Assembly: GCA_964567485.1 (NCBI GenBank)
Contig: CAZMMX010000011.1
Span: 18,500 to 82,499 of the forward strand
DNA from: UBA1413 sp964567485
Lineage (GTDB): Bacteria > Bacteroidota > Bacteroidia > Bacteroidales > Prolixibacteraceae
Length of the DNA stretch: 64,000 nucleotides
Reading direction: 5' to 3'
The translations under genes were made by a program, and so were the position numbers. Every line of letters begins with the position of its first letter. Position 1 is the first letter of the stretch. The notes beneath the pieces are model-generated. The model ran no database searches. It saw only the letters and a program-made list of their open reading frames with translations, and was not told the DNA's origin. Positions 17,286 through 24,624 of the stretch are shown piece after piece.

Positions 17286-19202
17286 CTATAAGTTGCAATA
17301 GCGCTTGATGATGCTGTAGGCCTCAACCAGTCCGAGTTCCCCGGCTTTGGAGAGGTCCACTGCTCCCTGTTTGTTATCATCGAGGAAGATCCTGGTCAAT
17401 CCGCGGTTATAATAAGCCTCGGCAAATTCGGGTTCCAGTTCTATGGCTTTGTCGAGGTCTTGCAGGGCGAGGTCGTAGTTTTTCTGCCGGAAATGGATGA
17501 ACGCCCTGTTGAAATATCCGAAGAAAAGGGCAGGCCTGAGTTCCAGGGCTTTGTTGTAATCTTCGATGATCAGGTCGTCATCGGTGATGGTCATCTGGTT
17601 TGGGCTGCCGGGAGCGGGCCTCAGGTTTTCCCTGTCTGGGGAAACAGGGAGGGTTCCGGGGAATTCAGGCATCACCGTTTCGACATGTTCCGCCATTTTA
17701 AAACGGCAGTTTCCCCTGGAGATATAAGCCAGGGCATTCGCGGTATCGAGGGCTATGGCCTGGCTGAGGTCGGCCAGGGATTGGTTATAATTGCCCGTGA
17801 GAGAGTGGAAAATACCCCGGTTAAGGTAATTATGGCTATTGGCGGCCACCCCGATTTTCTCGTTGAAGAAGAGGATATAATTACTGAAAAGGGAGCTTTC
17901 GGTCTCTTTATTTGTGAAGGTCAGCATGGGATTGTAGTTATTCTCCCTGTTGAGCTCTTCGATATCGGGGTTGTAATATTGGAGGCGTTCGTAGTTGACC
18001 GAGTTTTGTTCAAAGGCCGAGATCATAAAGAGCGGTTGAAGGTCGATGGCGATATTGCGGTTCTGAACAAAAGGATCGTCGGTATTTTCGGGGGATTCCT
18101 GGCCGATGTTTCTGGTGTCAGAGACGATCAGGTTGAGTCTTCTTCTGCGGCGGATCTCTTCTTCTTTGGCTTTTTCGGCGTTTTGAGAGTCGTCTTTGCC
18201 GGCGTTCTGGCCACTTGCGGGTTGACCTGCAGGGGTGGCCGACTGTTGTTGTGTTCCTGAGGGGGGCCTGTTTCCCTGGTCTGTGGAAACCGCCAGGCGT
18301 GACAGGTCATACCGGGGGTTGAGGTCTGCGGCAATCTGGTAATCGCCTTCGTAGCCCGGGCGGCGCAGGATTTCCCTGGCCATGGCTCTGTTGAAATAGG
18401 CGTTGGCCATGCCGGGGTCGAGTTTGAGGGCCACATCATAATCCATGATTGCCCCGTTGTAGTCTTCCAGCTTGTGTTTGATAATTCCCCGGTTGTTATA
18501 TGCCAGGGCATTGTCGGGTTCCAGTTTGATGCACTGGTCAAAATCACGGAGTGCTGAGGCAAAATCGTCCATCTCGAACCGCGCCAGTCCCCGGTTAAGG
18601 TAGGCCGCGGCAAAATGGGGCCTGATGAGAATCACCGCGTTGAGGTCCTGGATAGCCCCGCGGGTATCTCCCTTGATGATTTTCGCATTGCTGCGGTTCA
18701 TCAGGGCAATGGTTGAGGATGAATTGATTTCCAGGGCTTTGCTGTAGTCTTCCATGGCCCCGTCGATGTCTCTCTGTGATATCCGGGCGATACCTCTGTT
18801 GATGTAAAGACCTTCATTTTTCGGTTCCAGTTCCAGGGCTTTGTTGTAGTCGGCAATGGCCTTGTCAAATTCCTTCAGTTCATGCCAGGTCAGCCCGCGA
18901 TAGGCATAGGCATCCGGGAAAAAAGGCTTGATACCAATGGCCATGTCAAAGTCGGTGATGGCCCCCTGGAAGTCCTCCAGTTTCTGCTTGGCTACCCCCC
19001 TGTAAAAGTAGGGCTCCGGCATGTGGGGCTTGAATTTGATCACAATGTTGAAGTACTCGATAGCCCCGACATAGTTGCCTATGGAGATCCTTGTCTGCCC
19101 CACCCTCATGTAGTGGTTGATGTTGAGCTGACCATACACGCCGGTACCCAGTAACTGCAGCAGCAGAACCAGAATCACTCTTACCGGTAACTTCTTTTCC
19201 AT
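17286..19202 (-). CDS. Secreted TPR-repeat protein
   Basis: A 638-residue exported protein with a signal peptide (LVLLLQLLGTGVYGQ). About eight consecutive TPR units occupy residues 25-300, recognisable by repeats such as AYNNRGIIKHKLEDYNGAI. A low-complexity Gln/Ala/Lys linker containing the basic EEIRRRRRLN follows (about 310-370), then a non-repeat segment and at least three more TPRs to the end. TPR arrays bind peptides or assemble complexes; the partner is unknown. It may be the first gene of a minus-strand run with the ChaN-like gene and rarA. The -7 box at 19207-19214 lies four bases before its ATG, suggesting a leaderless message or a start slightly further in. Confidence 0.9.
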   Translation of the reverse strand: MEKKLPVRVILVLLLQLLGTGVYGQLNINHYMRVGQTRISIGNYVGAIEYFNIVIKFKPHMPEPYFYRGVAKQKLEDFQGAITDFDMAIGIKPFFPDAYAYRGLTWHELKEFDKAIADYNKALELEPKNEGLYINRGIARISQRDIDGAMEDYSKALEINSSSTIALMNRSNAKIIKGDTRGAIQDLNAVILIRPHFAAAYLNRGLARFEMDDFASALRDFDQCIKLEPDNALAYNNRGIIKHKLEDYNGAIMDYDVALKLDPGMANAYFNRAMAREILRRPGYEGDYQIAADLNPRYDLSRLAVSTDQGNRPPSGTQQQSATPAGQPASGQNAGKDDSQNAEKAKEEEIRRRRRLNLIVSDTRNIGQESPENTDDPFVQNRNIAIDLQPLFMISAFEQNSVNYERLQYYNPDIEELNRENNYNPMLTFTNKETESSLFSNYILFFNEKIGVAANSHNYLNRGIFHSLTGNYNQSLADLSQAIALDTANALAYISRGNCRFKMAEHVETVMPEFPGTLPVSPDRENLRPAPGSPNQMTITDDDLIIEDYNKALELRPALFFGYFNRAFIHFRQKNYDLALQDLDKAIELEPEFAEAYYNRGLTRIFLDDNKQGAVDLSKAGELGLVEAYSIIKRYCNL

Positions 19203-19206
19203 GTCA

Positions 19207-19214
19207 CAAAAATA
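19207..19214 (-). promoter_or_regulatory. -7 box abutting the TPR-protein start codon
   Basis: Minus-strand TATTTTTG matches TAnnTTTG exactly and ends five bases before the ATG at 19202. With usual spacing, transcription would begin at or next to the start codon. No -33 TTG is evident. Confidence 0.45.
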
Positions 19215-19314
19215 GTATTTTGCACCATTGAGGCCGGAGCTCCTTCACTTTATTTAACGCTTTGGGAGGTTTGACACCCCGTTAATAATCATTTTTATCG
19301 TGTCTGAAAATTTC

Positions 19315-19322
19315 TATTTTTG
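19315..19322 (+). promoter_or_regulatory. Predicted promoter -7 box of the C1 peptidase gene
   Basis: TATTTTTG matches TAnnTTTG in the AT-rich gap and gives a leader of about 20 bases before ATG 19346. No clear -33 element. Confidence 0.5.
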
Positions 19323-19345
19323 AAGTTTCATTAGAATAACCCAGT

Positions 19346-20551
19346 ATGATCAGAAAAATTACCTTCTGTTGTTCCGTTTTGCTGGTGGCCGCATCGTTGA
19401 CGGGCACCACCCAGGAAACTCCTGAGAAACCTGAAGGGATCAGGTTTACCGATGAAATTGTGTTGCCCGCGACGCCGGTAAAGAATCAGCATCGCACGGG
19501 GACCTGCTGGTCTTTCAGTGCGCTATCCTTTTTTGAGTCGGAAATGCTGCGCCAAAAGAAGCCGGTGATTGATCTTTCGGAGATGTTCATTGTACACCAT
19601 ACTTATGCCCACAAGGCAGAAAAGTATGTCAGGATGCAGGGGAAAACCAATTTTGGGGCAGGAGGGGCCTTTCACGATGCTTCAAATGTCATCCGCAGAG
19701 TGGGGATCGTTCCCGAGGAGGCTTACAACGGGCTACAATACGGGGAGGAGAAACATGTCCACGGGGAACTCGACAATGCGCTTCGTGACTATGTCGAGGC
19801 CATTGCGAAAAATCCGAACCGGAAGCTTACCCCGGTATGGCACGAGGGGTTGACGGGGATCCTGGACACTTATCTGGGAGAACTTCCCGAAAAATTTGAA
19901 TTCCAGGGGAAAAGCTATACCCCGCAGAGTTTTGCGCGGGAGGTCGTGGGATTGGACATGGACGATTATGTGGAGATTACCTCCTATACCCATCATCCTT
20001 TCTACACCGGGTTCATCCTTGAAGTTCCCGACAACTGGTCCTGGGATGAGGTGTACAATGTGCCCCTGGAAGATCTGGAAGAGATCGTTGATTTTTCGCT
20101 GCGCCGGGGCTATACCGTGGCCTGGGCCGCCGACGTGAGTGAAAAGGGATTTCTGACCAGTAACAAGGGAGTGGCCATGGTTCCTGTGAGAAAAACCGAA
20201 GAGATGTCGAACGCCGAAATCCTTCGTTGGGAAAAACTGTCAGAGAAGGAAAGGGAAGATGAGCTTTACCGGTTTAATGAGCCGGTTCCCGAACTGGAGG
20301 TGACACAGGAACTCAGACAGGTGGATTTCGACAACTACCAAACGACTGATGACCATGGCATGCATATTATCGGCACTGCCCGTGACCAGGCCGGCAACCT
20401 CTGGTACAAGGTGAAGAACTCCTGGGGCGATTATAACCGGTACGGAGGGTTTTTCTATGCCTCAAAGGCCTATGTGAAATACAAAACGATGAGTATAATG
20501 GTCCATCGTGATGCCATTCCGCAGCAGATCCGTAAAAAGCTGGACCTATAA
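19346..20551 (+). CDS. Secreted C1-family (papain/bleomycin hydrolase-like) cysteine peptidase
   Basis: A 401-residue exported protease with a signal peptide (FCCSVLLVAASLTG). The papain-type catalytic set is complete: oxyanion Gln and Cys54 in KNQHRTGTCWSFS, His340 in DDHGMHIIG and Asn358 in VKNSWGD. The order and length resemble the aminopeptidase C/bleomycin hydrolase group found in Bacteroidota, which often carry a signal peptide. It likely trims peptides in the periplasm or outside; substrate is unknown. The next gene starts 48 bp later on the same strand. Confidence 0.93.
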   Translation: MIRKITFCCSVLLVAASLTGTTQETPEKPEGIRFTDEIVLPATPVKNQHRTGTCWSFSALSFFESEMLRQKKPVIDLSEMFIVHHTYAHKAEKYVRMQGKTNFGAGGAFHDASNVIRRVGIVPEEAYNGLQYGEEKHVHGELDNALRDYVEAIAKNPNRKLTPVWHEGLTGILDTYLGELPEKFEFQGKSYTPQSFAREVVGLDMDDYVEITSYTHHPFYTGFILEVPDNWSWDEVYNVPLEDLEEIVDFSLRRGYTVAWAADVSEKGFLTSNKGVAMVPVRKTEEMSNAEILRWEKLSEKEREDELYRFNEPVPELEVTQELRQVDFDNYQTTDDHGMHIIGTARDQAGNLWYKVKNSWGDYNRYGGFFYASKAYVKYKTMSIMVHRDAIPQQIRKKLDL

Positions 20552-20599
20552 TCCGTGGTGAAAATCCAACGGGATTGAATACAACTTTGAGTAAACTGG

Positions 20600-21490
20600 A
20601 TGAAGAGACTCCTGTTGGCTGTTTTTTTGTTGTTTCCCATCCTTTTGTTTTCGCAGGAAAACAACTGGCAGTGGTGGAATGATGTGCATGACTGGAAACC
20701 AGGAGACCCCGGCTGGCGGAACCTGATGAAGCTAACGCCGGGCTATCTGGGGCCTAATGCCCTGCCTGTACCTGAAGCGGCCAGGGGCTACATCCCCGGA
20801 TCGGGGGAGATAATAACCAGTTTGTCGCGTCATTATCACCCTGAGGATCCCACCCAGGATCTCTCATTTCACCTGAAGGTACCCTTTTATGATGGGAAAG
20901 TCGCCATAGAGGCCTTTGGGGTGCTCCTGGAAAACTATAACTATTCTGAATCATTCAGAAACTCCAGTTTTTCGCGTGATGAGGATGGGAAAGGGATGAC
21001 CCAGGGGGATTTTTATTTTGCTGCCCTGGTGCAGCTGGCCAAAGAGCGTCGTTTTCCTGACACCATGCTGAGGATGGCTTGTAAGACAGCCTCGGGGCAT
21101 GCCTATGCCGCCAGGTTTACCGACACCCCGGGGTATTTCCTGGATCTTAGTTTCTCCCGGAGCTTTGGTCTCTCGCGGAGGATGCAGATGCGGCCCTTTG
21201 CCATGCTGGGTTTTTACAGCTGGCAGACCTATAACGAGGGAACTCCCCAGAATGACGCCCTGCTCTACGGGGCAGGCACCGAAGTCAACAATGAACACTG
21301 GCAATTTTCAGGCATTATCTCGGGTTACTCGGGATATATGAATCTTCGCGACAGACCCGTGGTGGCGACCCTGGAAGCCCGCCATGACTGGCCGTTTACT
21401 GCGGCGCGGGTGACCTGGCTACATGGAATGCGCGACTGGGACTACCAGACTTTCAGACTCTCCTTCATCTGGAAATTCAACGGGTTATAA
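20600..21490 (+). CDS. Predicted outer-membrane protein of unknown function
   Basis: I do not recognise the family. The 296 residues start with a clear signal peptide (LLLAVFLLFPILLFSQ). Alternating hydrophobic and aromatic-rich stretches follow, such as GYFLDLSFSRSFG and FAMLGFYSWQTY. The protein ends in an aromatic/aliphatic strand (TFRLSFIWKFNGL), as outer-membrane beta-barrels do. Trp is frequent in the first 30 mature residues (NNWQWWNDVHDW). It sits between a secreted peptidase and a glycosyltransferase on the same strand. A small barrel of roughly 10-12 strands is a reasonable guess, not a demonstrated fact. Confidence 0.7.
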   Translation: MKRLLLAVFLLFPILLFSQENNWQWWNDVHDWKPGDPGWRNLMKLTPGYLGPNALPVPEAARGYIPGSGEIITSLSRHYHPEDPTQDLSFHLKVPFYDGKVAIEAFGVLLENYNYSESFRNSSFSRDEDGKGMTQGDFYFAALVQLAKERRFPDTMLRMACKTASGHAYAARFTDTPGYFLDLSFSRSFGLSRRMQMRPFAMLGFYSWQTYNEGTPQNDALLYGAGTEVNNEHWQFSGIISGYSGYMNLRDRPVVATLEARHDWPFTAARVTWLHGMRDWDYQTFRLSFIWKFNGL

Positions 21491-21507
21491 TTCACAAACC
21501 CCGGTTT

Positions 21508-21515
21508 TATCTTTG
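21508..21515 (+). promoter_or_regulatory. Predicted -7 box of the glycosyltransferase gene
   Basis: TATCTTTG matches TAnnTTTG and lies 49 bases before ATG 21565. No obvious -33 TTG. Confidence 0.4.
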
Positions 21516-21564
21516 ATTTACTCTTATTTTTACGATCAAATACTCACGAGAAACAAGCCAGGAT

Positions 21565-22515
21565 ATGAAGAAATTGTCGGTGGTGATCTGCGTTTACAAT
21601 GAGGAGCCCAACATCGCCCCGTTAAGTCACCAGATCATGGATGCGCTGAAAGATATCGATTTTGAGGCGATTTTTGTGGATGACGGGTCGACCGACGGCA
21701 CCCGGAAAGAGGTTTTGTCCATTGAAGACAAGCGGTTTGTCCTCGTGGAACTGATGCGTAATTTCGGGCAGAGCAGTGCCTTGCAGGCAGGTGTCGACGC
21801 TGCATCGGGAGAGTTTGTATGTCTTATTGACGGGGACCTCCAGAATGACCCTGCCGATATCCCCGGAATGCTCAGGATGGCCGAAGCAGGGGAGTGGGAT
21901 ATGGTGGCCGGGATCAGGGCCAACCGGAAAGATGGTGTTTTTCTGCGCAGAATACCCTCAAAAATTGCCAACTATATCATCAGGCGGACTACCGGTACCA
22001 AAATGAAGGACCTGGGGTGTACCCTCAAGATATTCCCGGCAGACATCATCAAGAGCATCCATATCTATGGGGAGCTTCACCGTTTCATCCCGGTATTGCT
22101 AGCCTTTGAAGGGGCCACACGTTTTACCCAGACTGATGTGAACCACAGACCGCGGAAATTCGGAAAATCGAACTACAGTTTGTCGCGTTCATCACGGGTG
22201 ATGAGCGACCTGCTGCTAATGTGGTTTTTTAAGAAATATATGCAACGGCCCATGCACCTTTTCGGACAGATCGGTTTCATCACCATGGCCGCCGGGGTCG
22301 TGATCAACCTATACCTGCTGGTGCTGAAGATCTTAGGGCATGATATCTGGGGCAAGCAATTGCTGTTGCTGGGGATTCTCTTTCTGGTAGCCGGAATTCA
22401 GTTCATCACCATCGGCATCGTCGCTGAACTGTTGATGAGGACCTATTATGAATCACAGAAGAAACCCCCCTACAGGGTGAGGAAGGTCCGCAATACAGCA
22501 GACCTTCTGGCCTGA
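21565..22515 (+). CDS. Family 2 glycosyltransferase, polyprenyl-phosphate sugar synthase type
   Basis: Transfers a sugar from a nucleotide donor, most likely to a polyprenyl phosphate at the inner membrane. The 316 residues have the GT-A start VVICVYNEEPNI, FVDDGSTDGT, the metal-binding DGDLQND and a catalytic-region LGCTLKIFP. Two hydrophobic helices follow near the end (LFGQIGFITMAAGVVINLYLLVL, shown here as GFITMAAGVVINLYLL, and LLLLGILFLVAGIQFITI). This layout matches DPM/ArnC/GtrB-like enzymes. The acceptor and sugar cannot be told from sequence. It ends 14 bp before a convergent gene. Confidence 0.93.
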   Translation: MKKLSVVICVYNEEPNIAPLSHQIMDALKDIDFEAIFVDDGSTDGTRKEVLSIEDKRFVLVELMRNFGQSSALQAGVDAASGEFVCLIDGDLQNDPADIPGMLRMAEAGEWDMVAGIRANRKDGVFLRRIPSKIANYIIRRTTGTKMKDLGCTLKIFPADIIKSIHIYGELHRFIPVLLAFEGATRFTQTDVNHRPRKFGKSNYSLSRSSRVMSDLLLMWFFKKYMQRPMHLFGQIGFITMAAGVVINLYLLVLKILGHDIWGKQLLLLGILFLVAGIQFITIGIVAELLMRTYYESQKKPPYRVRKVRNTADLLA

Positions 22516-22529
22516 GAAAATGAATCCTT

Positions 22530-23771
22530 TCAGTTGTCTCTTTTGTCGAGGAGCCATTTCAGAGAGGCCACTCCCCAGGGCATGATGGCATCCTGGTGGT
22601 CGAGCCCGGGGAGAATGGAAACGGTAATCAGGTCGGTAGGAGCCTGTGCCTCATTGAAATCAGCGATTAGATCAGTGGAGGCCGAAACGGGGACAAAGGT
22701 GTCGGCGATGCCATGGATGATCAGCGTGGGAGTGGTGGTCTTCCAGGCTTCCACAGAATTGCGGCTGAGGGCAGTGCGGAACCCGGCATATTTTTCCCCG
22801 GTGGCTACGTTGTCGAGAAACTCCTTTTTGAACAGGATGCTTACCGTGGGGGAGAGTTTGGAGTTGATGTATTCGGCATCATGGCTTCCGTCAAAAAGCA
22901 TGGCGATGTAGTCCTCTCCGGAATAAGGTGCATTGAAGATGTCGCCGGGGGTGAGGGTCATCTCATTGGTTTTGATGTAGGAGTTGACCATGTAAGCCAG
23001 GAAGTAAGGCATGGGATAGCTCTGCTGTGTGAGGATATGGCTGCTGACGGCCGTGAGATCATAGGGCCCCGCACCGCAGGAACTGGCCTTCAGGGTATAT
23101 TCCCCGGTCAGGGAAGTCTCCATCTCCTTTTTCAACGCCATAGTGGCCCACCCACCCTGCGAATAACCCATCAGGTAAGTCTCTTTGGTCATGGAACTCT
23201 TTCCGAGTTTTTTCAGCAACTCCGCTGCCGCCCTGTGGAGGTCGGTCACCGTGGTGATGGTGGACTCCTTGTGAAGATAGGGGTGAAACAGGCCCGAGGA
23301 TGCGCCGAACCCCAGATAATCGGGAATGGCCACCACAAAACCCATGGAGGCGATCATCTCAATCACAGAGAAAAGCTGATCGTTGGGATTCACCGAGGGA
23401 GCCTTGGAATTGAGGGTGTTGGTGCCGTTCTGAAAACTCAGCAGAGGAAAAGTACCGGTTCCCATGGGAACGGAAACCAGCCCGGAAGCCAGAACCTGGT
23501 GGCCCATGAAAGTGGTGTTGTAGCTGACCCGGTAAACGGTCACCCCGTATTTTACCTTTTCGGAAATGCCGAACAAATTGGGAAACTGCCCCTCTAGAGC
23601 CGTAAATACTGGTTTTATAATCGGAACGGTGGCTGCATTCACATTGGAATAACTTACCAGGTATTCCTCTTCCGGTTCGGGAGTTTCCCCCCCCTCGAAC
23701 AGGCCGCAGGCCCCCAGCATTACGGTCGCCATTATGGCGGCCAGCCTGAAAATAAAGAGCTTCCGTTTCAT
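22530..23771 (-). CDS. Alpha/beta-hydrolase lipoprotein (secretory lipase-like)
   Basis: A 413-residue predicted lipoprotein with lipobox LGAC after a short hydrophobic run. The alpha/beta-hydrolase core has the nucleophile elbow GYSQGGW, an Asp in IHGIADTFVPVSAS and a late His in PGLDHQDAI, so a complete Ser-Asp-His triad is plausible. The segments VYRVSYNTTFMGHQVLASGLVSVP and VAIPDYLGFGAS resemble secreted lipases and prolyl-peptidase relatives found as cell-surface esterases. Substrate (lipid, feruloyl or acetyl ester) is unknown. It is a single-gene unit, convergent with the glycosyltransferase. Confidence 0.88.
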   Translation of the reverse strand: MKRKLFIFRLAAIMATVMLGACGLFEGGETPEPEEEYLVSYSNVNAATVPIIKPVFTALEGQFPNLFGISEKVKYGVTVYRVSYNTTFMGHQVLASGLVSVPMGTGTFPLLSFQNGTNTLNSKAPSVNPNDQLFSVIEMIASMGFVVAIPDYLGFGASSGLFHPYLHKESTITTVTDLHRAAAELLKKLGKSSMTKETYLMGYSQGGWATMALKKEMETSLTGEYTLKASSCGAGPYDLTAVSSHILTQQSYPMPYFLAYMVNSYIKTNEMTLTPGDIFNAPYSGEDYIAMLFDGSHDAEYINSKLSPTVSILFKKEFLDNVATGEKYAGFRTALSRNSVEAWKTTTPTLIIHGIADTFVPVSASTDLIADFNEAQAPTDLITVSILPGLDHQDAIMPWGVASLKWLLDKRDN

Positions 23772-24044
23772 CGTATTTCCGAAATTAATGAGTGGACGAA
23801 AATCCCCTGATTAGGATAACGCCGCTATTCTAACGTCCAAAGTTACGACAAATTGCCAGTTCACCGCTTATTCAGTCTTACGCTGTGAAAAATACCCGGC
23901 AGCAAACCTTCGGAATCCTCCTTTTAACGGGAATGGCTAATAAATAGGAATAATTCTAAATAATTGTTAAATAAGAGTTGGCTATCCTTTTAATTTTGAA
24001 AAGGATTTTGTAATTTTGGACTATTAATTTAAAAGCATAATGTC
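23772..24044. other. AT-rich divergent intergenic region before ferritin
   Basis: 273 bp between the divergent hydrolase and ferritin genes. It contains the 9-bp palindrome GAATAATTC (23948-23956) within an AT-rich stretch that could serve as a Fur-like or other operator. It also holds two copies of TAATTTTG (23991-23998 and 24011-24018), either of which could be the ferritin -7 box. No ORF or RNA gene is apparent. Confidence 0.4.
24011..24018 (+). promoter_or_regulatory. Predicted ferritin promoter -7 box
   Basis: TAATTTTG is an exact TAnnTTTG match, 26 bases before ATG 24045, giving a leader of about 22 bases. A second identical box lies 20 bases upstream; no standard -33 spacing is evident for either. 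Confidence 0.5.
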
Positions 24045-24560
24045 ATGTTAAAGGAAAAGGTTTTAAAAGCGATCAATCTGCAGATTAATAATGAATATTA
24101 CTCGGCATATCTGTATTTGTCGATGTCGGCGTGGTTTCAGGCGAAGGGATTTCCGGGGTTTGCGAACTGGATGTATATTCAGTATCAGGAGGAGTTGACA
24201 CACGGGAACAAGTTCTTCAAGTATGTCCATGAGAGGGGGAGTCAGGTGGTATTGAAGGCCATTGCCCAGATGGAGACAGATTTTGAAAGCGTTACTGTGG
24301 TTTTTGAAAAGGCGTTGGAGCATGAGCAGTTTGTGACGGCGAGCATCAACAAGATCATGGATGTGGCTGTTGCCGAGTCGGATTATGCCACGCAGAGTTT
24401 TCTGAAGTGGTTTATTGACGAGCAGGTGGAAGAGGAAGCCAATGTGACCGAGATCCTGGATACCCTGAAGCTGATTAATGGCCACGGGAATGGTCTGGTG
24501 ATGCTTGACAGGGAGATGCGTCAGCGGGTCTTTGTCGATGCGACGGCGGCAGCGGAATAG
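24045..24560 (+). CDS. ftnA: Ferritin (non-haem iron storage)
   Basis: Cytoplasmic 24-mer cage that oxidises and stores iron. The 171 residues carry the ferroxidase ligands: Glu17 (NNEYYSAYLYLSMSAWF), Glu50 and His53 (YQEELTHGNKF), Glu near 92-94 (ALEHEQF), and Gln127/Glu130 (FIDEQVEEE). This matches bacterial FtnA, not Bfr, since no haem-binding Met is evident at the expected position. It stands alone between its own promoter region and a terminator hairpin at 24586-24612. The last ten residues are Ala-rich. Confidence 0.97.
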   Translation: MLKEKVLKAINLQINNEYYSAYLYLSMSAWFQAKGFPGFANWMYIQYQEELTHGNKFFKYVHERGSQVVLKAIAQMETDFESVTVVFEKALEHEQFVTASINKIMDVAVAESDYATQSFLKWFIDEQVEEEANVTEILDTLKLINGHGNGLVMLDREMRQRVFVDATAAAE

Positions 24561-24585
24561 GTTCTGAGAGGAATTCGATATATTT

Positions 24586-24612
24586 AAGGCTGCCTTCCGG
24601 GGTGGCCTTTTT
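24586..24612 (+). terminator. Intrinsic terminator after ferritin
   Basis: A 9-bp stem, AAGGCTGCC with GGTGGCCTT including two G-T wobbles, a six-base loop, then a run of five T. It ends 12 bp before the relA start, separating the two genes. Confidence 0.75.
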
Positions 24613-24624
24613 AATGTTAGCGAC

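Noticed and set aside
23772..24044. tRNA or other stable RNA gene in the larger AT-rich gaps
   Set aside because: No cloverleaf or TTCGA-type T-loop sequence is visible in the gaps before ferritin, NigD-like or the RRM gene.
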